A stretch of DNA of 58,787 nucleotides from CAYYYP01 sp964475985 (lineage in GTDB: Bacteria > Bdellovibrionota > UBA1018 > CAYHWW01): contig CAYYYP010000018.1 of NCBI GenBank assembly GCA_964475985.1, positions 1 through 58,787 on the forward strand, read 5' to 3'. Positions 35,028-41,746 of the stretch are shown one piece after another; positions within the stretch are counted from its first letter, which is position 1; each line of letters opens with the position of its first letter. Below the pieces are notes generated by a model. That model saw only the letters and a list, made by a program, of their open reading frames with translations. It was not told the origin of the DNA and ran no database searches. Position numbers and translations under genes: made by a program.

Positions 35028-36341
35028 TTATCGAGCAGGCCTTACCAAGCGTCGGGTGGGAATAAGATTTTTTGGTTTCTTCACCCGGGCCGCACCGTTA
35101 CCTGACTGATCTAAAATCTTCCAAGCCAAAGGGTGGGTCTTAAGTTCCTCAATACTAGAACCTTCGCGGCGGACGCGGTGCATGTCTAAATCCTTGGTCG
35201 TAAGCGCAACGAGGTTCCCGCGGCGGGGTAGGCCGCCACGTGCAGCTTTGGTGGCATCGGGGATGCTTACTTTCAATAATAGTTTTTGTTCCGGCTGGCA
35301 GAGATCAATTCCCTCATGCCCAGCGCCCGCCAGATGCCAGTCGCCAATGGCACGGAAAATCTCTTCGGTGGGCTTTGCGAGGACGTCCACGGTCGCCTGC
35401 GAATTTTGCGCAGCTGATTTTTTTGCGACTAAATAAGAATATTTTAAATAGAGCCTAGGGTCATTAAAGACGCTTTGGTTCAGTTGGATTAACGTTTCAT
35501 CATTTGTTTTTTCGGAGAAATGACACCAGTGTTTGGACCGCAAAAGGGGACAGGTCCCTTGATGGGTACAGGGCGCAATGAATTCCCAACCCAGAGCACG
35601 GAACCGTTCGCGAAAACGGATGAGGCGTTGGCTTGAAACGCGATGGCTTGGCTCTAAAAGCACAATTTGAATGTCGCCGGTGGCTTCCTGGGCAAAGCTC
35701 TTTGACCCAAACCAAGGGTCGAGCAAGGCGACGATGTCTTCGTCGATTTCATTGAGGGCATTGGCCATAAAAATTGAATCAAACTTAAATGGTTTAGGCT
35801 GCAGCGCCGTGGTGATTTCGACGGCAATCCCTAGTTCGCGGCAGAGAGCTTCAATGATTTTGACCGCATTTTCAAGCATGTGTTTTGAATGATCGACGAG
35901 CTGGACTTGAACGAGCCCGGCTTTAGTGAGGCCTTTTGCGACCTGATCGGCGTGAAAACAAAGTGCTGCCAACGTAGCGGTGCCGGGACCACAGCCAAAA
36001 TCCACCCATTTCAACCCTAAATCAAACGGCGGTTTGCCTAACAACTCACTGCTCTTTTCAGTCTTTTGCAAGACATCCAGAAACTTGAAAAAGTTCAAAG
36101 GCAGGTAATATTCCAAGTACGCTCGCACAAAGCTTTGGTTATGGGGATATTCTTTAAGCTTCTTCGTGCGCTCGGTGAGGATTTCGTGAAGGGATAACAC
36201 GGCGGAGGCGGGGGGCTTGCCGCGAGGAGAGAGGGGGGCGATCACGCCAGGTTTGCCCTTAGCCGGCAAAATAGGGGAATTTTTACCGGTTTTACCGAGT
36301 GTTTGATGAAAGACCTTCCAGAAGGCCTGTACAGTTGTCAT
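35028..36341 (-). CDS. Rsm22-type ribosomal small-subunit methyltransferase-like protein
   Basis: Member of the Rsm22 family (mitochondrial Rsm22/METTL17 relatives), linked to small-subunit assembly. The 437 residues have a helical N terminus, the SAM-binding VDFGCGPGTATL (about 113-124) and a cysteine cluster CTHQGTCPLLRSKHWCHF (Cys258, 264, 273). A further Cys348 in GIDLC matches the fourth ligand of the family's proposed 4Fe-4S site. The C-terminal 60 residues are basic. It lies tail to tail with the RsmB-type gene, placing two rRNA-linked methyltransferases side by side. Confidence 0.82.
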   Translation of the reverse strand: MTTVQAFWKVFHQTLGKTGKNSPILPAKGKPGVIAPLSPRGKPPASAVLSLHEILTERTKKLKEYPHNQSFVRAYLEYYLPLNFFKFLDVLQKTEKSSELLGKPPFDLGLKWVDFGCGPGTATLAALCFHADQVAKGLTKAGLVQVQLVDHSKHMLENAVKIIEALCRELGIAVEITTALQPKPFKFDSIFMANALNEIDEDIVALLDPWFGSKSFAQEATGDIQIVLLEPSHRVSSQRLIRFRERFRALGWEFIAPCTHQGTCPLLRSKHWCHFSEKTNDETLIQLNQSVFNDPRLYLKYSYLVAKKSAAQNSQATVDVLAKPTEEIFRAIGDWHLAGAGHEGIDLCQPEQKLLLKVSIPDATKAARGGLPRRGNLVALTTKDLDMHRVRREGSSIEELKTHPLAWKILDQSGNGAARVKKPKNLIPTRRLVRPAR

Positions 36342-36373
36342 AAATTTCCTACAATATGGTGAGAGCCGTTTTT

Positions 36374-36835
36374 ATGCCACAAAATAAAATTCGTTTAAAC
36401 CCAGACCGGCCCCTCTGGGTTCACTATTGTCCCCTTTGCAAAGTGCAAAGCCGCTCTTTTTACTTTCCAAGTCCTCGGCCTAAGCATTACTTTGCGCTTG
36501 CGGTCCTTACGGGAACTTTGGGCATTTTTCTATACCCTTATTTCGATGTAAAAGGTGCACTTTTTGCGGTGCCCATCTGGATGATTTTTGAGTTCTACTA
36601 CCGGTCGCGGGCTAGGTTGCATTTGATTTGCGCTCAATGTGGTTTTGATCCTTATCTTTACAAGATGGATGTGGGGCTGGCCCGCAATAAAGTGGAAGAA
36701 TTTTGGCGAAAGAAGCAGCCGGACACCTACCAAAGTAAGGCTACCCTTCAGGCTATATTGAGCAGCAGCGGAAGAGAGCCTTCGCCGGCAAATAAGATCT
36801 CAAACTCAATTGCCAACCCACCACCGCAAGTGTAG
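36374..36835 (+). CDS. Small membrane protein with two CxxC pairs
   Basis: Not recognised. The 153 residues include CPLC (near residue 20) and CAQC (near 88), together a likely zinc ribbon split by one or two hydrophobic segments (about 40-75). A C-terminal tail is rich in Ser, Asn and Pro. An in-frame ATG at 36356 is an alternative start; GGTGAG lies upstream of 36374 but is distant. It is divergent from the Rsm22-type gene, and ssb starts nine bases after its stop. Function unknown. Confidence 0.6.
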   Translation: MPQNKIRLNPDRPLWVHYCPLCKVQSRSFYFPSPRPKHYFALAVLTGTLGIFLYPYFDVKGALFAVPIWMIFEFYYRSRARLHLICAQCGFDPYLYKMDVGLARNKVEEFWRKKQPDTYQSKATLQAILSSSGREPSPANKISNSIANPPPQV

Positions 36836-36844
36836 TGGGTCTTT

Positions 36845-37336
36845 ATGTCTGTAAATAAAGTAATTCTCGTAGGTCGTTTAGGGCAAAAACCTGAGTTGCG
36901 GAATACTCCCGGCGGAGCTGCTGTTGCAAACTTTAGCATCGCAACCAATGAAAATTGGATGGATCGCAACAATCAAAAGCAAGAGCGCACGGAATGGCAT
37001 CGCATCGTAGTCTGGGGCAAAGTGGCACAACTTTGTCACGATTACCTTGATAAGGGCCGTCAGGTTTACCTTGAAGGCCGTTTGCAAACTAGGCAGTGGC
37101 AAGACAAGGATGGGGCTACCAAATACACCACCGAAGTCATTGCGAGCACGGTACAATTTTTAGATAAGGGCGAAGGCAAAGGCATGTCTTCCCAGGGCGC
37201 CAGCGGTTATGACTCCATGGCGAGCGGGCCAGGTCCTTCATCCAATGCTGGCTATGGTGCAAGTCTTTCATCCCAAGGTGGAGCTGCTCTGTCCATGGAA
37301 TCCTCTTCATTAACTGAAGAAGATATTCCGTTTTAG
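36845..37336 (+). CDS. ssb: Single-stranded DNA-binding protein
   Basis: Binds single-stranded DNA in replication and repair. The OB fold occupies about residues 1-110, starting MSVNKVILVGRLGQKPELR. A Gly/Ser-rich linker follows, and the acidic C-terminal tip EEDIPF is the conserved docking peptide for partner proteins. The 163-residue length is normal. Confidence 0.96.
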   Translation: MSVNKVILVGRLGQKPELRNTPGGAAVANFSIATNENWMDRNNQKQERTEWHRIVVWGKVAQLCHDYLDKGRQVYLEGRLQTRQWQDKDGATKYTTEVIASTVQFLDKGEGKGMSSQGASGYDSMASGPGPSSNAGYGASLSSQGGAALSMESSSLTEEDIPF

Positions 37337-37354
37337 GCGTAGACGAGACCATCT

Positions 37355-38170
37355 GTGAAGAAATCAACTGAGACGGACGCTCAGGGTAATTCTCAAAGGA
37401 GAGCGGCTGCATTCCGGCTGACCTCCCAAAGAGTCCTCATTGTGATCCCGACTTACAATGAGATCGAAAATTTAAAACTGTTGTTGGACCGGGTGCGTGC
37501 TGAAATCGCACCTATGGAAGCCCGTCAGGAAGCACCCGAAGTTCATATCTTAGTGGTGGATGACGGATCCCCCGATGGAACCGGCGACTTGGCAGATGAC
37601 CTCGCCACCAAAGATGCACGTTTGCATGTGCTTCATCGACCACGAAAAATGGGCTTAGGCTCGGCCTACGTTCAGGGATTTCGTTACGGACTTGAAAGAG
37701 GGTTTGATTGGTTTCTTGAGATGGATTGTGATTTCAGTCACGATCCAAAGTATTTGCCCTTTTTCTTTAAAGAATTTGAACAGAATGATGTCGTGATTGG
37801 GTCCCGATATGTATCCGGCGGCGCCGTCGTGAACTGGGGGCTAGGCAGAAAGATCCTGAGCCGCGGGGGAAGTATATACGCGCGGCTCTGCTTAGGTATG
37901 GGAATCGCAGATCTTACGGGCGGGTTTAACGCTTGGAAAAGCAGCGTACTTAAGGCCATTAATTTGGATTCCATCGAGTCGGATGGTTACTCTTTTCAAA
38001 TTGAAATGAAATATAAGGCCTGGAAACAAAAGTTTCGCATCAAGGAAATTCCCATCGTTTTTGAAGACCGTCGAGCTGGCCATTCTAAGATGAATAAAAA
38101 AATCGTGATGGAAGCTATCGTGCGCGTGGCACATATGCGCTGGGCAGGTTCTTCCGCATCAAAATTGTAA
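37355..38170 (+). CDS. Polyprenol-phosphate mannose synthase-like GT2
   Basis: Predicted to transfer a sugar, probably mannose from GDP-mannose, to a polyprenyl phosphate on the cytoplasmic face. The 271 residues include IVIPTYNE, VVDDGSPDGT, the metal-binding EMDCDFSHDP and the Dpm1-type block FEDRRAGHSKM. No C-terminal membrane helices are present, as in soluble Dpm1-like enzymes. The start is GTG at 37355, 18 bases after ssb. Its product could feed GT-C transferases such as the candidate at 23026-24219; this link is inference. Confidence 0.85.
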   Translation: MKKSTETDAQGNSQRRAAAFRLTSQRVLIVIPTYNEIENLKLLLDRVRAEIAPMEARQEAPEVHILVVDDGSPDGTGDLADDLATKDARLHVLHRPRKMGLGSAYVQGFRYGLERGFDWFLEMDCDFSHDPKYLPFFFKEFEQNDVVIGSRYVSGGAVVNWGLGRKILSRGGSIYARLCLGMGIADLTGGFNAWKSSVLKAINLDSIESDGYSFQIEMKYKAWKQKFRIKEIPIVFEDRRAGHSKMNKKIVMEAIVRVAHMRWAGSSASKL

Positions 38171-38171
38171 A

Positions 38172-38201
38172 TTGACGAGTTCTAGCTTCACGTCATAAAA
38201 T
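38172..38201 (+). promoter_or_regulatory. Promoter of the L,D-transpeptidase gene
   Basis: TTGACG (38172-38177), 18-base spacer, TAAAAT (38196-38201). The predicted transcription start is about 38208, almost on the ATG at 38211, and no ribosome binding site precedes that ATG. This suggests a leaderless or nearly leaderless mRNA. Confidence 0.5.
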
Positions 38202-38210
38202 TTAATTTGA

Positions 38211-39179
38211 ATGTCAAAACTTTTTTTATTTTTAGCCATGGGAATGGTTTTTAACTTCGCTCATCCAACTGCCGCCGTTGCGGAGGACCCCTTTGCGGTA
38301 ATCCTCGTCGATAAAAAATCACATCAGCTTCATCTGGCGCATTACGATCAGGGTTTCATGAAGATCGTAAAAAGTTTTCACGTGACGCTCGGCAAAGTGG
38401 TTGGCGACAAAGTTCAAACCGATGACAAGAAAACGCCAGAGGGTGTTTACATCATTTTAAGCAAACGCACTCCGCCGAACCTTCAACGCAAATTTGGGAG
38501 CATGGCCTTCCCGGTGAATTATCCCAATCCCATGGACAAGCGCTTAAACAAAACTGGTTTTGGAATTATGCTTCACTCCACGGATGACCCTTCTCGGCTT
38601 ACCCGTGATTATGATTCCGACGGTTGTGTAGTCGTCGACAACCATGAAATTGCAGAAATTTCAAAACACGTGCAACTGGGGCTCACTCCCATGTTGATCT
38701 ATGAAGAGCTGAAGCCCGACTATCTAAAGGAATTTTTTGAGCCAAAACTCAAATCGTTTTTTGACAAGTGGGTGCAAGCTTGGGCGAACAAAGACATCGA
38801 GAATTACATTGCCGCCTATTCACCTCAGTTTCGCAGCAACGGGATGACCAGGGATCAGTACAAAAGTTATAAAACGAGCCTAACCAAGAAATACGCACGC
38901 ATCGAAGTGGCGGCGGAGAATCCACGGATCTATTACCATCCGAAATATGATGTCGTGGCGTTCACACAAAAGTACGCTTCGTATGATGCCCGCGGCCGAA
39001 AGCTTTTCCAGAGCAACGGCACAAAGTTCCTTTATTTGGACCATGATGCGGCGGGTGACCATAAGATCGCTTTTGAAGATTTTACTCAAGCTATGGAAGT
39101 TCACTTGAATGTGAAGACACCACCGGCCGAGGCGCCGAAGGTTTCCCAAGCAGCCAAGCCAGAGGCAGTTCAGCAATAA
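38211..39179 (+). CDS. L,D-transpeptidase (YkuD) with NTF2-like C-terminal domain
   Basis: Periplasmic enzyme predicted to cross-link or edit peptidoglycan. The signal peptide is about 1-24 (ending AAVAE). The YkuD domain (about 28-165) has the conserved GKVVGDKVQTDDKKTPEG and the active site around LHSTDD (His122) and SDGCVV (Cys139; usually SHGC). Residues about 175-305 form an NTF2/Cds6-like domain (FFDKWVQAWANKDIENYI). An Ala/Pro/Lys tail ends the protein. This combination is frequent in Bdellovibrio-type genomes. The last 89 bases overlap the convergent EamA gene. Confidence 0.87.
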   Translation: MSKLFLFLAMGMVFNFAHPTAAVAEDPFAVILVDKKSHQLHLAHYDQGFMKIVKSFHVTLGKVVGDKVQTDDKKTPEGVYIILSKRTPPNLQRKFGSMAFPVNYPNPMDKRLNKTGFGIMLHSTDDPSRLTRDYDSDGCVVVDNHEIAEISKHVQLGLTPMLIYEELKPDYLKEFFEPKLKSFFDKWVQAWANKDIENYIAAYSPQFRSNGMTRDQYKSYKTSLTKKYARIEVAAENPRIYYHPKYDVVAFTQKYASYDARGRKLFQSNGTKFLYLDHDAAGDHKIAFEDFTQAMEVHLNVKTPPAEAPKVSQAAKPEAVQQ

Positions 39180-40068
39180 GCGTTGCCACCAGGATTAACG
39201 CGCAGCCCAGGATTTCTACTAGGCCTAGTTTTTCATTGACCCAAAACCACGCGAATATCGCCGCGAAAACGGGTTCAAAAGTATAAAGCAAAGCTGCGCG
39301 GTTTGCGGCAATGTAGCGTTGCGCTATGCACTGCAGGGGGATGGCAAGACTAGTGGCAAGCACGCCGCAGAAAAATAGATTTGCTAAGTGCTTAGGGGAA
39401 CTCGCTAGGAGCCGCATAGTTTCTGCGGAATATTCACCGGAAAAAAATGTTCCGATGAGGCAGGCCACAAGCCCAAAAAAGATTTGAATAAAGGTGACTT
39501 CAAAGGGGGAGGTTTTGTGGGTGAGCCTTGAAATGAAAATGATCTGCATGGAAAAACCAAGGGCGCAAAGCAAGGTTAAGAAGTCTCCCCATAGAAATGA
39601 AACCCCCAATACTTGGCTAGAGCTAGCGCTCAAAGCTGGCCAGCACAGCAGAAACAAACCGCTGCAAGCAACGAAGCTTGCCACCAGAATTTTTGCCGAA
39701 AGCGCGTTCTTAAAAAGAAATCGATTCAAGAGCGGAACGGCAATGACGAGCAACCCAGTGATGAAAGCACTATGAGCCACGGTAGTGTACTTAAGGCCCG
39801 TTGTTTGAAAAACGTAAGCCGCAGCGAGAACTACGCCTAGGCCTAGATGCTCCTTGGTGAACCGTGATCGCCACGGAGTCTTTACACGCCAAAACCGGTT
39901 CTCTGGCACAATCAGCCATGGAATTAAGGTCACAAGTGCGATGCCAAACCTAAGGGCTAAAAAAAGCCATGGTGGAACAATGGCGATGGTTTCCCTCGTG
40001 ACCGTAAAAGTGACGCCCCAAATTAAAGTAATGAAAAGCGTAATGGATAGCCCAATGAAAAAATGCAT
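39091..40068 (-). CDS. EamA/DMT family transporter
   Basis: Ten hydrophobic helices in two repeated halves, each with the EamA pattern (LFLALRFGIALVTLIPWL near the start and RAALLYTFEPVFAAIFAW in the second half). Substrate unknown; the family exports amino acids, sugars or metabolites. ATG at 40068 puts helix 1 at the N terminus; GTG at 40098 is an alternative. The last 89 bases are antisense to the end of the L,D-transpeptidase gene; there it encodes only the post-helix-10 tail. Confidence 0.85.
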   Translation of the reverse strand: MHFFIGLSITLFITLIWGVTFTVTRETIAIVPPWLFLALRFGIALVTLIPWLIVPENRFWRVKTPWRSRFTKEHLGLGVVLAAAYVFQTTGLKYTTVAHSAFITGLLVIAVPLLNRFLFKNALSAKILVASFVACSGLFLLCWPALSASSSQVLGVSFLWGDFLTLLCALGFSMQIIFISRLTHKTSPFEVTFIQIFFGLVACLIGTFFSGEYSAETMRLLASSPKHLANLFFCGVLATSLAIPLQCIAQRYIAANRAALLYTFEPVFAAIFAWFWVNEKLGLVEILGCALILVATLIAELPLAWLLGKPSAPRPVVSSHSSELP

Positions 40069-40119
40069 TTTTGCAACGTAGCATAGTTTCAAAGGCACTT
40101 TTGTAGAAGTTTATGGGCC

Positions 40120-41568
40120 TTAGGCTACGTCGCGGCCTGAATCTTTAGGAAACGAATCGCTGGAATCCAAGGGCTTAACTTTTGATGAAACGGCGACCCT
40201 TAACATTTGGATCCTACTCTCCATAAGGCTTCGGCGGCGAGTATGCGTCACGGGGATGAATACCAAGGAAAGCTTTTGCAGGGCGGTTAGGGCGTCTTCG
40301 GGATTATGTGAATGTTCTAAGGCAAAGAGGTCGGCCTCAAATTCATGAAGATCGGCTTGCCTTCGCAGAATATGGAAACCCCAGGCAAGGCTTACGGCGA
40401 CGGCCCCCAGCGCTAGCATAGGTGCATGGAACATCAGGCAGATGACTTGGACGCAGATGCTAAACACAAAAAGTGCATGGGTGAGCAATATTCTTTTTGC
40501 CGCATGCTTGCGTGCGTAGTGCGCAAGCTCATGCGCTAAAATAAATTCTATCTCGGCTTTAGTCATGACTTTCAGAACTGCTTCCGAAAGAAAGATACCT
40601 GCTGGAAAAGCCTTTCTTACGAAGCTAAAGCGAGACGGCCAGCCCAGTAAAAATGCAGGTGGCACCGCGTAGGCCTTAGATTCAAATGTAGGGACGATGT
40701 GAAGTTCGATATCTTGCGTGGTTACTTTTGAACCGTGCAAAAGTTTTTCAAAACTGTTTTGAATTTCGCCGTAGGTCGCATCATTTTTTATCTTTCGTCC
40801 AGCTTGGGTGATGCGCAACACCGATGGGCCAAATACAAAAAATGAGAAGGGCATAAGAAGCGGAGTTAGAAAGCAGGTAATACCTGGAGTAAATTTTAAG
40901 AACGTATCTCGTTGTATGGCCGTGATGACTCCCGCGGCTTCAAGAATGAGGGTCACGAAAAGCATGCCGACCATGGGCGCTATAATAGATAGGCCCATAA
41001 TGAGGCCCATGGAAAAATTTCCGAGGATAACGCGCAGATGTTGCTCGACGGACCGGGTGGCGGGCGTCAGGTTGGCAGGAACCTCCGGCGATTTCATGGC
41101 GTTTGTAAGCGTAGTTTTAAATTCGTTTTTTGCGTCTTCTGACGCTTTAGCATTGAGCGGATAGTCCACTTGCTCAGAGGGTAATGTTTTCCATTTTTGA
41201 TTCAAAAGTCTCGCCGCTTCGATGGCGTGGATGATGGGAGTAAATAAAAGCCCAGACACCACCACGGTACCAAAAAACCATAGGAAGAGTTCCACCGATG
41301 AAGCAGGACCAAATCCAGGGACACCTTTTGTGTAAAAAGCGACTTGTTCTAGGTTGTAAAAACCTAAGGGCAAAAACATAAGCCACTTAAGAAAGCCTAT
41401 GGCCTTAAGCCACGTCTGGCGTTCTTTTTCTTCCGTAAGGTCTGGTTCACCGACCACGATCATAAGGTGAAGTACGGCACAAACAAAAGCTGTTGAAAGG
41501 AGAAAACCTAGGTGAAAGGTGGCCGTCGGCACCTGCGAAAGAAAGGTAGTCGCATTCATCATTTCCAT
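40120..41568 (-). CDS. M48 family membrane metallopeptidase
   Basis: Zinc protease embedded in the inner membrane, related to HtpX and Ste24. The 482 residues have several membrane helices before and after the catalytic site. The zinc motif HELAH is at 346-350 and the third ligand is probably Glu411 in HEFEAD. The N-terminal 230 residues, with about four extra helices, make it longer than HtpX. GGGAGGG lies about ten bases before the ATG. Likely role is membrane protein quality control, inferred from the family. Confidence 0.85.
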   Translation of the reverse strand: MEMMNATTFLSQVPTATFHLGFLLSTAFVCAVLHLMIVVGEPDLTEEKERQTWLKAIGFLKWLMFLPLGFYNLEQVAFYTKGVPGFGPASSVELFLWFFGTVVVSGLLFTPIIHAIEAARLLNQKWKTLPSEQVDYPLNAKASEDAKNEFKTTLTNAMKSPEVPANLTPATRSVEQHLRVILGNFSMGLIMGLSIIAPMVGMLFVTLILEAAGVITAIQRDTFLKFTPGITCFLTPLLMPFSFFVFGPSVLRITQAGRKIKNDATYGEIQNSFEKLLHGSKVTTQDIELHIVPTFESKAYAVPPAFLLGWPSRFSFVRKAFPAGIFLSEAVLKVMTKAEIEFILAHELAHYARKHAAKRILLTHALFVFSICVQVICLMFHAPMLALGAVAVSLAWGFHILRRQADLHEFEADLFALEHSHNPEDALTALQKLSLVFIPVTHTRRRSLMESRIQMLRVAVSSKVKPLDSSDSFPKDSGRDVA

Positions 41569-41661
41569 GAAAATTAGGCCCTCCCATGGCCAGTACCTTC
41601 TTTGTCGGGACGCTACGGGCTTTCATGAAGGAGGAAAAGATTTCCGAGGCAGGTGAAAATA

Positions 41662-41698
41662 AAAACCCCGACCAGGAGAGCCTCCGGGTCGGGGTTTT
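41662..41698 (-). terminator. Strong Rho-independent terminator
   Basis: AAAACCCCGACC (41662-41673) pairs with GGTCGGGGTTTT (41687-41698), a 12-base-pair perfect stem. After one mismatch an inner GGAG/CTCC stem closes on a 3-base loop. On the minus strand it is followed by TTTTTATTTT. It sits 49 bases past the stop of the four-repeat secreted protein gene. The stem ends in A/T on both sides, so it may also act in the other direction. Confidence 0.93.
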
Positions 41699-41746
41699 AG
41701 ATGAGTTCGGATAAAATCAGGAATACCCGCAGAGGGTTCCTAATTA

